DNA of 49,393 nt from IMG/VR virus record IMGVR_UViG_3300027708_000107, positions 1-49,393 of that record; one strand, given 5' to 3'. How positions within the stretch are numbered: position 1 is the stretch's first letter; the number at the start of each line of letters is the position of its first letter. Made by a program: the position numbers and the translations under genes. Positions 30,101 to 38,985 of this stretch are shown here, piece by piece. Under the pieces are notes generated by a model, which saw only the letters and a program-made list of their open reading frames with translations, had not been told where the DNA came from and searched no databases. This stretch comes from a virus.

Positions 30101-32629
30101 TTATGAGCAGACAGACCAACCACAACTCTTGCAAACCTTACAACCTTCAGAATATATAATACTTTCTTTATTGCATACCGGACAAGTTGAGCCCACTACT
30201 TCCTGACCATCTTTAATATATTTTTTGAGAACTCTCGCAATCGCAGATGGTAAACTAAACATATCATCAGAGCTTTTTTGCATCTGATCAACAATGAATT
30301 CAATAGGTACTCCATGTCGCATCATTGTCGAACCCATTCGGAATATAGCTTGTTCTTGCGGAGTAAAATGTTGAGAAAAATCTGAAATTTCTAAATCTCC
30401 TATAGTTAAACTATATTGACCGCGTTTAATCTTTGTAATTTCTCCATTCGCAGACTTTTTGATATTGAAACCATTGGCATGTCCTCCGAATATTTCGTAT
30501 GGTTGGTTATTAAACAATCCTACAGCCACAATATATTTATCACCTTTTGCTGTTATACAATGAACTTCAACAGGTAACGTTTTTGGCCGCTTAGGTGCAA
30601 CATTAGTGTTTATAGAAATAAAATCTGGTTCGTTTTTTGTTTTCAAAACTGATACCATTGTACCTGCTCGATAAGTTGTAATACCCTTGATAGTTCCAGA
30701 TTTATACGCATTTAGATATACGTCTTCAAATAATTCAAAACTATAATCATTAGGAATATTTATGGTTTTACTACAAGATGCATCCAACCATTTTGTAAAA
30801 CCAATCATATCATGTAGATGTTCATCAACTGATAAATTGGAGGTTGTTGCAGCCCAAGGAGCAGTAGCATCCCATTCACCAATAGATTTTAAATATGCAA
30901 CCGAAAAATCTTCACAACTAACTTCTCTCGTCAATCCTCTATTCTTATCTACTTTATACTTTATCCCACTTATAGTAGCAGCTAATAATTTATCACTACC
31001 TTCAGTAATATATTTAAAGGTGTCTGTTTCATGGAAATCTCCCTCCCAATATTTTGGAACGAGTGATAGCAATTCGGTTGGACAATTTTGAACAATAACA
31101 GTTCTAATATATTCCGGCATAAAAATAGGTTCACAACCACCAGAGATATTATTAGCAAAGATTGATGTATTTCCAGTTGGTTGAATCGAGAAAAATGAGC
31201 TATTTCTTACACCATATTTGCCAACCCGTTCTCTTATAGATTCTGGTAATTCAATAAGATTGAAGAAATTACATTGAGCATGTTTCTGGGGAATACACCC
31301 TACAAACTTCCCTTTCTCTATCGCTAAATTTACAGATTCATCAATCACACTATAACAGATTTTTGACATAATAGTCTTTTTAATTTGATCAGCTTCTTCT
31401 GATGCAAACTTGATTTTTAGAAGATATAATAAAGAACCCCAACCTAGAATACCGATACCAACTCGGCGTAAGTTTCTAACAGCATTTTCATATTCCTGCA
31501 AAGGTACTACGGTTAAATCATTAACATTGTCTGAAAATCGTATAGTCAATCTAGCAGTTTTTTCAAGTCCTGATAAATCCAAAGTATTCGTATTTGTATT
31601 AAATAGCTTTACAAGATTAATTGATAATAAATTACAGCTTGAAAATTGTGGCATTGTTTGTTCAGAACATGCATTTGTTTCTTGTATTCGAGATTCACCA
31701 TAATTAAAACAGTATGTTTCATTTGCTCTATCCAAAAATAATACCCCAGGTTCAGCCCTATTATAAGTGGACTTCATTATCAAATCCCATAGATGTAAAA
31801 TCTTAACAGTTTCGTGCACAATAACATCAAATCCCTTTGATTCCCAGGTAAAAATATCACCATCCCATTCCTCTTTATATGAGGGATGTTTTGTATCAGG
31901 GAATACTAGATCCCATGTTGTATTTTTATCAAATTCTTTTGCATAGATAACCTTATCCATGAATTCATTAGTACAATATACTGACATATTAAACTTTGTC
32001 AATATACCTTCAGTTTGTTTGGCTGTGATAAATTCCATAATAGATGGATGCCAACAACCCAAAATAGCCATCTGAGCTCCTTTACGAATCTTACCCTTTT
32101 TTTCTTTCTTGTTAGACGTTGTACCAGATCCAGAAGTGATAACATCGGAAGATTTATCGAACAACTCCATAAATTTTACCGGTCCAGGAGATTCTACTCC
32201 AACTCCATAGATGAATGAGCCACGAGGTCTAATAAACGAAAAATTCAGTCCCCATCCGCCTTCGGATTTCAGTGTTAGAGATTGACCATTTAGAATTTCT
32301 AAAATTCCCTTCAACGAATCACAATCGTATTTTGGTCTTCCCCCAGTGAAGCAATTTATCATGCTCACATTTTTCCATTGAGTACCCGCATTTGCTAAAA
32401 TTCTACCCCCTGGAACAAATCGTAAATTTGACAATTCATCAAGGAATAAATCTGTATATTTACTTTTAGATTCTTCATTTGTTTCAGCAGATGCTATAAA
32501 TTTAGAAACTCGCTTGAAGGTATCAATAGGATGAGTTTCATCGTGGTTTCGAAATGTTGATTCCCAAACTTCTTTGCTAAACTCATTTGTAAAAAAATTA
32601 GTTGTGTTTTGTAATTCGATTTGATTCAT
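30101..32629 (-). CDS. nrdJ: class II (B12-dependent) ribonucleotide reductase
   Basis: An 842-residue single-chain enzyme. LRFVPGGRILANAGTQ and MINCFTGG lie in the N-terminal region, NACSEQTMPQFSSCNLLSIN in the middle, SFFSIQPTGNTSIFANNISG later, and a C-terminal zinc-finger-like CPVCNK...CKVCKSCGWSVC carries the redox cysteines. This is the adenosylcobalamin-dependent type; no class I beta subunit is present. It makes deoxynucleotides for phage DNA. It is driven by its own promoter at 32680. Confidence 0.9.
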   Translation of the reverse strand: MNQIELQNTTNFFTNEFSKEVWESTFRNHDETHPIDTFKRVSKFIASAETNEESKSKYTDLFLDELSNLRFVPGGRILANAGTQWKNVSMINCFTGGRPKYDCDSLKGILEILNGQSLTLKSEGGWGLNFSFIRPRGSFIYGVGVESPGPVKFMELFDKSSDVITSGSGTTSNKKEKKGKIRKGAQMAILGCWHPSIMEFITAKQTEGILTKFNMSVYCTNEFMDKVIYAKEFDKNTTWDLVFPDTKHPSYKEEWDGDIFTWESKGFDVIVHETVKILHLWDLIMKSTYNRAEPGVLFLDRANETYCFNYGESRIQETNACSEQTMPQFSSCNLLSINLVKLFNTNTNTLDLSGLEKTARLTIRFSDNVNDLTVVPLQEYENAVRNLRRVGIGILGWGSLLYLLKIKFASEEADQIKKTIMSKICYSVIDESVNLAIEKGKFVGCIPQKHAQCNFFNLIELPESIRERVGKYGVRNSSFFSIQPTGNTSIFANNISGGCEPIFMPEYIRTVIVQNCPTELLSLVPKYWEGDFHETDTFKYITEGSDKLLAATISGIKYKVDKNRGLTREVSCEDFSVAYLKSIGEWDATAPWAATTSNLSVDEHLHDMIGFTKWLDASCSKTINIPNDYSFELFEDVYLNAYKSGTIKGITTYRAGTMVSVLKTKNEPDFISINTNVAPKRPKTLPVEVHCITAKGDKYIVAVGLFNNQPYEIFGGHANGFNIKKSANGEITKIKRGQYSLTIGDLEISDFSQHFTPQEQAIFRMGSTMMRHGVPIEFIVDQMQKSSDDMFSLPSAIARVLKKYIKDGQEVVGSTCPVCNKESIIYSEGCKVCKSCGWSVCS

Positions 32630-32679
32630 GTTGTGTTATTTTATATAGTTTCTCGAAAATAGACGTAATTCTAGTGTGA

Positions 32680-32708
32680 ATTATAACACACTTTATCGTT
32701 GAAGTAAA
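32680..32708 (-). promoter_or_regulatory. early sigma70-type promoter
   Basis: TTTACT, 17 bp, TATAAT on the minus strand, 51 bp before the nrdJ ATG. Confidence 0.85.
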
Positions 32709-32715
32709 TGATATT

Positions 32716-33075
32716 TTAGATACCGTTACTGGCTTTGCGACGAATTGAACGTAAAGCTCCAGTATCTTTGTTTCTGAGAATTATTGTGTGTTTTGGATTT
32801 TTTTGAGCATAAGTCTTAACGATCTTTTCCTCATCAATTTCATCACTCAAATAATTCTTCCAACGAGCGAATTTGTTGCGACCAACCTCAAATTTCTTAA
32901 ATGTATCAGATCCCACATCAAATAATCTCCAATCAGTTCGTTTCAAAATTGAATCTTCTCCTCCATTTTTCAGATCGGATGATTTCATTCCAAGAGGAAA
33001 TGCTGGCATTGATACCGCACCACTTCCTGCAGTCATATCATCGTTAATTACATGATCTTCTTCTATATTGCTCAT
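32716..33075 (-). CDS. late protein, unknown
   Basis: A 119-residue protein with a polar N-terminus (MSNIEEDHVINDDMTAGSGA) and a basic, aromatic centre (TDWRLFDVGSDTFKKFEVGR, then NKFARWKNYL). It ends SIRRKASNGI. The late box is 5 nt before the ATG. I suspect a minor virion protein. Confidence 0.65.
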   Translation of the reverse strand: MSNIEEDHVINDDMTAGSGAVSMPAFPLGMKSSDLKNGGEDSILKRTDWRLFDVGSDTFKKFEVGRNKFARWKNYLSDEIDEEKIVKTYAQKNPKHTIILRNKDTGALRSIRRKASNGI

Positions 33076-33080
33076 ATCCT

Positions 33081-33088
33081 TATTTATA
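33081..33088 (-). promoter_or_regulatory. T4-type late promoter, 5 nt from ATG
   Basis: TATAAATA on the minus strand before ATG 33075; its TAA is the stop of the gene at 33084. Confidence 0.75.
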
Positions 33089-33659
33089 ATTGAACTTGGG
33101 ACAAATCAGAACTTGTTACAAATATAGTTTGTTTAGTTTTTTCATGGATTGCTGGATACACAGAAATCCCAAATATAGATCCCACAGGTTTAACGCCTTC
33201 TTCTATATTCACCATACTATTTTTCAAAGCAAGTACTTCTCCGGTTTTAGGTAATGCAATATCATTCAAAAGTTTATAGGTACCAGCTATAATTGAAATA
33301 TCCTCTTTAAGAATTCGAGATGGATCTGGGTAAGAACCTGTAATTTCATGTAATATCATGGCTATATGAGAATCATTCATACCAGAATTCTCTTTGATTA
33401 AGTATAGAGCGGCAGCATATGAAGCTATGGTGGATTTTCCTAATGGAATCTTGTTCAACAATTTTTTCAAATTAAAAACTATTCGATGAAATAAAGTATA
33501 TTTACTATTCTCAAAAGCAGTTCTTGGACGACGTATTAAATTTCCTTTATTGTCAATAAGACCTGCTTTATATGCCCCTGTTTTAATCCATGGTGTAGTA
33601 AGTAATCGCAAAAAACGAAAACTCATTATTGTATCAGCGGCTTGAATTATTGCTCCCAT
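33084..33659 (-). CDS. conserved T4-like virion-type protein
   Basis: A 191-residue protein. FRFLRLLTTPWIKTGAYKAG and LGKSTIASYAAALYLIKENS resemble a protein conserved in T4-like and cyanophage genomes near structural genes. Function unknown. Confidence 0.65.
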   Translation of the reverse strand: MGAIIQAADTIMSFRFLRLLTTPWIKTGAYKAGLIDNKGNLIRRPRTAFENSKYTLFHRIVFNLKKLLNKIPLGKSTIASYAAALYLIKENSGMNDSHIAMILHEITGSYPDPSRILKEDISIIAGTYKLLNDIALPKTGEVLALKNSMVNIEEGVKPVGSIFGISVYPAIHEKTKQTIFVTSSDLSQVQL

Positions 33660-33667
33660 AGGATATA

Positions 33668-34039
33668 TTAGATTTGTTGAAGTTTTTTCACAATGAACAG
33701 ATCGACTGGTATATTGATATACTCTTCGTCTGTAATATAATTTAAATACAAGAGAAATGTTTTAAGAGCAGGAAAATACTCTTCATTGAACTGAAAGAAT
33801 AACATTTGTGTGGAAGCCTTCATGAGAAATACATTGTGAATTGTAATAATCTCATTTAGAATTTTACGTTCTTCCAGGATATTCTTCTCAAGATATTTTT
33901 TAAGTAAGCGCTTTACTATTTTAAATCTGGCGACATCTTCATAAAACTCTCGAATATCTAAAATCCTTGGATTATTATAGTGCCGGGCGGCATAAACCAT
34001 GAAGTTTTTCTGAGTGAGAGTGGAGATTAACAAAGGCAT
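33668..34039 (-). CDS. conserved T4-like protein
   Basis: A 123-residue protein with TQKNFMVYAARHYNNPRILD, FYEDVARFKIVKRLLKKYLE and a long aromatic stretch ending FLLYLNYITDEEY. This layout matches small proteins conserved in many T4-like phages. Function unknown. Confidence 0.65.
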   Translation of the reverse strand: MPLLISTLTQKNFMVYAARHYNNPRILDIREFYEDVARFKIVKRLLKKYLEKNILEERKILNEIITIHNVFLMKASTQMLFFQFNEEYFPALKTFLLYLNYITDEEYINIPVDLFIVKKLQQI

Positions 34040-34051
34040 ATATTTTATATA

Positions 34052-34393
34052 TCAACCATCTAAAAGATCAGTGACTGTAGTATCTGCTTGCCACATAAGA
34101 CAACTCCAATAGTTCGCTTTCCACTTAGGACCTGGATTAGTATCACAATGATGCCGCAACCTATAATTTTTTAGATGTTCTGGATTGTCTCTCTTGATTT
34201 CCATAGAGGGGTCACCAAATCCTAGCTTGATGACATTTCCCTTTTCATTTCGTACATAAACATAAAACTTGTGTTTTTCATCATCGGAACGCCATGGTTT
34301 ATTCAGAGTTACAGTACGACCATGATACTCAGCAGTTTCAACCAAGGAGCTGCTATAATCTTCTCGAATTTGTTTCAGAGTTTTCATTGACAT
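34052..34393 (-). CDS. conserved T4-like protein with leader
   Basis: A 113-residue protein. The N-terminus (MSMKTLKQIREDYSSSLVET) ends LVE/T, fitting the cut-site pattern. The body has KHKFYVYVRNEKGNVIKLGF and KANYWSCLMWQADTTVTDLL, conserved in T4-like and cyanophage genomes. Its start overlaps the endolysin stop. Probably a virion-associated protein. Confidence 0.7.
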   Translation of the reverse strand: MSMKTLKQIREDYSSSLVETAEYHGRTVTLNKPWRSDDEKHKFYVYVRNEKGNVIKLGFGDPSMEIKRDNPEHLKNYRLRHHCDTNPGPKWKANYWSCLMWQADTTVTDLLDG

Positions 34394-35142
34394 GATTTAA
34401 CTAAAGCTGCTTCCTCATCTCTCCGATCAAGAAGTCCTTGCATATGAGAATTGATCCATAACCGTTTCATAGATACGATTTGTTGTGAGATATAATCATA
34501 GATGTTATCTACTTTGATCTTACCGGAGATAGCATCTCTAATATTAAGCATTTCTCTGTGTGAGTCTCCTATAACAGATCCTCCTCTATTGAACACCAAG
34601 GATACAAGTGCTCCAAATGCATCTTGTTTCAGCTTATCAGACCCAGGGAATGATGTGATAGTCTCCTTAATATATCTTGGAATATCACGGTTTTTGAATA
34701 CGAGTTCAGCAGACTCCCATGGAATTGATATATTTTTCAAGGATGTTATAACGGCTTTTGCAGCTAATCCAGACTTACCAAGTTGTGTCAAAAGAGTAGT
34801 ATAAACCTCTGAACTCAACAGAGATTTCCAATCGGATTCAAACTGTTGTGCTGAACTGAATCTTAAATCATATCCAATTCCTATCGTGACGCCACTACTA
34901 CCCCCAGGAAATTCCGGAGATTTGAGCTGTGAATTGTAATACTGTCGTCCACCACCAACTTCATACTTAATAATGAGAGCATATGCAGCATCGGATATAG
35001 TGATCGCCGATAAAGTCTCAATGGGAAGTACAACACCTAATTGAGATGCTATAGCTTTCCATGTTACTGGTCCTGCAACTCCATCAGATACCAAATTTAG
35101 CTTGGTTTGAACGGCTTTGATCAAATTAATTGTGTTATCCAT
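34384..35142 (-). CDS. endolysin: peptidoglycan-binding domain plus lysozyme-like domain
   Basis: A 252-residue protein. Residues 5-35 (LIKAVQTKLNLVSDGVAGPV) form a PG_binding_1 repeat. From residue 50 YALIIKYEVGGGRQYYN carries the likely catalytic Glu61, and GGSSGVTIGIGYDLRFSSAQ is the lysozyme-like middle. It cleaves the cell-wall glycan during lysis. No signal peptide, so release needs a holin, which I do not see here. Confidence 0.8.
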   Translation of the reverse strand: MDNTINLIKAVQTKLNLVSDGVAGPVTWKAIASQLGVVLPIETLSAITISDAAYALIIKYEVGGGRQYYNSQLKSPEFPGGSSGVTIGIGYDLRFSSAQQFESDWKSLLSSEVYTTLLTQLGKSGLAAKAVITSLKNISIPWESAELVFKNRDIPRYIKETITSFPGSDKLKQDAFGALVSLVFNRGGSVIGDSHREMLNIRDAISGKIKVDNIYDYISQQIVSMKRLWINSHMQGLLDRRDEEAALVKSCQ

Positions 35143-35447
35143 GCTTTTTTGCTTTACAAGGTTTTGATGGTTTGTTATAATTAATATAGAAAATAAATTA
35201 AAAAATCTTTTAAAAAGCTCATCAAAAAACTATATAGATACAACGGGACGTTGCTGAATTACCTAGTAATATATTAAAACTTCTTATAAAAAACTTAAAA
35301 TTGAATAAGGAGACTCCGAAGGACATCCTGCAAGGATGTGAATAGTATTACATTAGTAATAAATCATTAATCTTTAGATCTTAAAAATATCTATAATAAC
35401 TTTAAGTTTCTTCTAGTTGCTCCAAAGAAAAAATGGATGGAAGATTT
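35143..35447 (-). other. non-coding gap with small hairpins
   Basis: About 305 bp without an ORF. Hairpins: ACATCCT GCA AGGATGT, TATTAC ATTA GTAATA and ATTAC CTA GTAAT. It lies downstream of the gene at 35448 and upstream of the endolysin, so it may act as a leader or regulatory RNA. No promoter box of either class is clear. Confidence 0.4.
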
Positions 35448-36650
35448 TTAGGATTTTCTTGAAAAATATTTTAAATATGGTTTCCAAGCAGACTTAATTT
35501 GTTCATTAGTTGCTTCAGGATACATCTTTTTATGTTGTTTTTGAAATTCATCAAATTTTGTATAATCTGTAGCTTCATTGGCAATAGAATTATCTATCAC
35601 TTCATCATGGGTTACATCTTCATTCTTTTGAGCAGCATACCAAGCTCCTAAACCCATTTCAATACGCTTCTTTTTAGACTTACCATCAAAGATAGGATTT
35701 TTGGAATGAACAAAATCATGAATCCAAACTCTAGCTTCATCATTTGGATTTAGAACTTCTTCCAAAGAAGATTCATCTAGCTGTTTTATTAATTGAAAAA
35801 TTTGTTTCATATATACATCATATTTTGCTTGATATGATCTAGGACTTATAGAACCTTTAGAATTTAGTTTATCAAGTTCTTTTACTTGAACCATAATATC
35901 AGCAATCTTTTTTGTAGTGCTTGAATGATCATAATCTGGTATTGAGTCACTATCTTCAAGTCCTAAATCTATTTGGGGTAACTTGGAACGCTCTTCAATC
36001 TCTTTTAAAGCCTCTCCAAGATTTTCATACCAGAGTGTACCAACGTTATCAGCGATACCATAAGGCTTCTTTTCAGAATCTAGGATTACAAAGAAAGTAT
36101 CATCCCATTTACCAGCTCGCATAGGAATTCCAAAAAGGTGTAGGATTTTTCCTTTGGGTGTAGTATATATATCCTTGGATGGATTTTTTACTTCCTTAAA
36201 TCCCAACTTGTTTAAAGTCTTAATAGTCATCTTCCATGATACATCAAGTTCTACTGGAACAATGCCATGATCAATATCAACCTTTTCATATAGTGTTTCA
36301 GCTTGCTTATAAAGAGACTCAATAAGAATTCTTGCATCATCTGATTCTAAACTCTCATCAAGTAAAGATATTGTATTATATACATCATCAGTCTTTTCAA
36401 TAATCTTAGATAAAGTCTTGAGAAGATCCTTTGTTATATCTGTAGATTCTTTAATACCTCTTTTATCAGATATCTTCTTTCCAATTATCCACAATTTTTT
36501 ATCTTCTTTAGAAGATTTATTTGTGAGAGCATGAGTTTTTAACCAAAGAAGAAGTTCTTTATCCTTCATTCCGCGGAAGTTTATAAATTTAGGTTTTTCA
36601 ACTTTTGTAGATTCTTCGATAGAACCTAATATGTGCGATAGTTTTTTCAT
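35448..36650 (-). CDS. late leader-bearing protein
   Basis: A 400-residue protein from ATG 36650 (MKKLSHILGSIEESTKVEKP); ATG follows the upstream stop by one base. IEE/S fits the leader pattern. The centre (PVELDVSWKMTIKTLNKLGF) and ARVWIHDFVHSKNPIFDGKS with MGLGAWYAAQKNE follow; that last unit recurs in the gene at 36652. It is helical and charged throughout. I infer an internal head protein. Confidence 0.7.
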   Translation of the reverse strand: MKKLSHILGSIEESTKVEKPKFINFRGMKDKELLLWLKTHALTNKSSKEDKKLWIIGKKISDKRGIKESTDITKDLLKTLSKIIEKTDDVYNTISLLDESLESDDARILIESLYKQAETLYEKVDIDHGIVPVELDVSWKMTIKTLNKLGFKEVKNPSKDIYTTPKGKILHLFGIPMRAGKWDDTFFVILDSEKKPYGIADNVGTLWYENLGEALKEIEERSKLPQIDLGLEDSDSIPDYDHSSTTKKIADIMVQVKELDKLNSKGSISPRSYQAKYDVYMKQIFQLIKQLDESSLEEVLNPNDEARVWIHDFVHSKNPIFDGKSKKKRIEMGLGAWYAAQKNEDVTHDEVIDNSIANEATDYTKFDEFQKQHKKMYPEATNEQIKSAWKPYLKYFSRKS

Positions 36651-36651
36651 G

Positions 36652-37125
36652 TTACTTATTTTTGTTTTTATTAAATTCTTCAAAGGTGTCTATTACTACT
36701 TGAATACTAGAAGGAAAAGTTTTAGAATTTGAAATCATATAATATACATATGATTCAATTAATTCTTCATCGATGTTCTTCTGCAATGATAATTTAGTTA
36801 TAGCAATTGCTCGATCTTTTTTGAGAATGTCTTTATCTTTCTTTTCAAGAACATTACCATTACCCATAAGAGAAACCGATCCTTTTCTGGCTTCAGTATC
36901 TACAGATTTAACTATAGTAAGTCTTGGTCTAATATCAGTATTCTTTGGAGCCATTATAGGAGCTTCTTCATTTCGTTGAGCTTCATAGTATAGTTCCAGA
37001 GCTTTTTCAGTACGTTCTTCTTTAGTCATGTTATTGAATTGAGAATCTCTAGAATTTACAATTTTCTCAATCCAAACTTCAACTGGATCCGATTTTCTAA
37101 GAGTTTCTGAAAGATGCACAACCAT
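36652..37125 (-). CDS. late protein sharing a 'WI-x-x-x-V-x-S' unit
   Basis: A 157-residue protein from ATG 37125 (MVVHLSETLRKSDPVEVWIE), selected because the late box is 5 nt away. EVWIEKIVNSRDSQFNNMTK with ELYYEAQRNE matches the C-terminal part of the gene at 35448, so the two share a small domain by duplication. Function unknown. Confidence 0.65.
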   Translation of the reverse strand: MVVHLSETLRKSDPVEVWIEKIVNSRDSQFNNMTKEERTEKALELYYEAQRNEEAPIMAPKNTDIRPRLTIVKSVDTEARKGSVSLMGNGNVLEKKDKDILKKDRAIAITKLSLQKNIDEELIESYVYYMISNSKTFPSSIQVVIDTFEEFNKNKNK

Positions 37126-37129
37126 ATCT

Positions 37130-38113
37130 TTATTTATATTTTTGAATAGCATCTAGTTGTTCTTGAATAGGAATGATTATTTTATTCGGATCTCCTATAT
37201 CGGTCTGATTAGAATGATATGAGCCCTTTATTGTTGACATCAAACGGTGATTAACCCATATAATAGATCCATCAGAGAACGTATATTCTGTAGATCCTCC
37301 ATCCATCAGCGTATTTTTATTGACTACGGTAAGAGCTTGATTCTTAGCCTCATGAAGATCATTAATGAATAGTTTTATCCTCATCTCGCCATCAAGGGTT
37401 TCACATACTACAAAGTTTGTATGTCTCTCCATGATAATATATTCAATTCCCTTCATTCTCTCTGACCATACTTTACATCCAACTTTAAATAAATTACCCG
37501 AAATATATTGTTCTCTTTTTTCAGATATATCGTCAATTTTCGATATAGACTCAGATTTTACGCCAAACCCTTTTTTTACAGCATTAAACAACTCAGTACT
37601 ATCCTTGAATTCAGGTGGAAGATTTTTAACAAATGAGATAAGATCGTCATTTAATACAAAATCCCGCATTTTACTTTCAGACTTCTTGATATTTCCAATG
37701 ATTTTTATATATAGACCATCCCGGAATTTATCTTTAAATTCCTCCCGGATTTTATCAATATCTTTAAATCCAGACTCTATAACAAGTGTAAGTTTACTGA
37801 ACTTAGCATCAAGAGCTTTGGTAATAACATCATGTATAGTCTCGACGTCTTTATCAATAAGAATGTTTCGTCCATAAGTCGGAAACATTTTTCGCATAAA
37901 CTTAATTTTGTCTTCATAATTTAAAGGATTATTTTCTGAATCTACTTCGGGAGAAGCATATATTTGATATGTCTTTCCATTCTTTGCTAACTCAACAACC
38001 TTATCTAGTAATTTAGCATGATCTAAATTCGGCGGTTGAAATTGTGCAAAGGTCGCAACTAACTCTTTTTCCCGAGAAGCTGTGAATGTTTTAAAAGATT
38101 TGATTTTTTGCAT
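37130..38113 (-). CDS. cytidylyltransferase-like nucleotidyltransferase
   Basis: A 327-residue protein. Near residue 23, FAQFQPPNLDHAKLLDKVVE is the (G/A)xFxPP-x-x-x-H motif of the HxGH nucleotidyltransferase superfamily (canonically GRFxPPxxGH), with NYEDKIKFMRKMFP after it. The C-terminal part is a separate beta-rich domain. T4-like phages carry such proteins near structural genes; the substrate is not known. Confidence 0.6.
   Translation of the reverse strand: MQKIKSFKTFTASREKELVATFAQFQPPNLDHAKLLDKVVELAKNGKTYQIYASPEVDSENNPLNYEDKIKFMRKMFPTYGRNILIDKDVETIHDVITKALDAKFSKLTLVIESGFKDIDKIREEFKDKFRDGLYIKIIGNIKKSESKMRDFVLNDDLISFVKNLPPEFKDSTELFNAVKKGFGVKSESISKIDDISEKREQYISGNLFKVGCKVWSERMKGIEYIIMERHTNFVVCETLDGEMRIKLFINDLHEAKNQALTVVNKNTLMDGGSTEYTFSDGSIIWVNHRLMSTIKGSYHSNQTDIGDPNKIIIPIQEQLDAIQKYK
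37131..37138 (-). promoter_or_regulatory. T4-type late promoter, 5 nt from ATG
   Basis: TATAAATA on the minus strand before ATG 37125; overlaps the stop of the gene at 37130. Confidence 0.75.
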
Positions 38114-38117
38114 CTAC

Positions 38118-38966
38118 TTATTGTAAAGTTCTTTCGAAGCGACGGAGTCTTCTATTAATAACAGATTCATTTACAGTGTCATCTCTAGTGCAGATGTCTT
38201 GAGTGCCGTAATTCTGTCTCCCCGTTAGTCCACAGGACACTCTATCCCACAAGTACTTGAAGTGATCGTTATCATCTCCCAAGTATTTCTTGATTTTATC
38301 CAGAGCCCACTTCTGAAAGTTCCGGTCAAAGTCACAATGTTGACACACCAACCAGAAGTTCTTCCAATCTTTCTCAGAGAAAGATTGGAATTGAAATCCC
38401 TTCGCCTTGGTGATGAAGCCGATGTTGTCGGCCTTCTCTCCAAAGATATCATCCACTTTTCTACCGTGTTTCTTTGCGTAATCTTTAGATCCCTGATCAT
38501 AGTCTCCTCCATTGCTCTTCACGAATGATATATACTGATTGCGCTCATTCTGATCCTTCTTCACCAGTTGCTCCAGATAGGAAGAGGTGTTTGATTCATT
38601 AACTTCTTGTTTCTGTTTTTCATATACAATCATTTCAAGAGTATTTGTAAATCGTCTAATAGATTCTTGAAGTTTAGTATCGGTGACACCTTGAATAATA
38701 TCTTCCAACTTGATCTTATCAGAACCAGATAATACAGGACCTTTATTATAAGCGATACTCATAAGTTCATCTATTACTTCTTTTGGAGCGGCTTCTATAA
38801 TTTCATACCAAGAATTGATATGCATTTCCTTAATAGAATCTTCTCCAATTTGCCCCCGGTGTCGCTTGATATACTTATATGTAATTAAACCAAGATCATC
38901 CTCAGGCATATCACCTTGAGTATAATCGACATTTATAAGATCCCTTAGACGCAATTCTTTTTTCAT
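38118..38966 (-). CDS. two-part late protein with DUF6624-like C-terminal domain
   Basis: A 282-residue protein. Residues 1-128 (MKKELRLRDLINVDYTQGDM onwards) are AT-rich phage-like sequence. From SSYLEQLVKKDQNERNQYI to FWLVCQHCDFDRNFQKWALD and DRVSCGLTGRQNYGTQDIC the sequence looks like DUF6624 (DQ-x-R, QH-x-D, FQ, DRV, YGTQ). The DNA of that part (38161-38580) is about 43% GC against about 28% just upstream, which suggests that the domain was captured. Confidence 0.65.
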   Translation of the reverse strand: MKKELRLRDLINVDYTQGDMPEDDLGLITYKYIKRHRGQIGEDSIKEMHINSWYEIIEAAPKEVIDELMSIAYNKGPVLSGSDKIKLEDIIQGVTDTKLQESIRRFTNTLEMIVYEKQKQEVNESNTSSYLEQLVKKDQNERNQYISFVKSNGGDYDQGSKDYAKKHGRKVDDIFGEKADNIGFITKAKGFQFQSFSEKDWKNFWLVCQHCDFDRNFQKWALDKIKKYLGDDNDHFKYLWDRVSCGLTGRQNYGTQDICTRDDTVNESVINRRLRRFERTLQ

Positions 38967-38977
38967 TTTGGTATATT

Positions 38978-38985
38978 TATTTATA
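38978..38985 (-). promoter_or_regulatory. T4-type late promoter, 11 nt from ATG
   Basis: TATAAATA on the minus strand before ATG 38966; its TAA is the stop of the gene at 38981. Confidence 0.65.

Noticed and set aside
30101-32629. Intein in the ribonucleotide reductase, a common intein host
   Set aside because: The frame is continuous through all catalytic motifs and has no block A or HN-ending segment; uvsX and the gp41-like helicase are also intact.
38225-38528. Open frames on both strands inside the DUF6624-like region
   Set aside because: They are shadows: the higher GC content reduces random stops, and only the long minus-strand frame matches a family.
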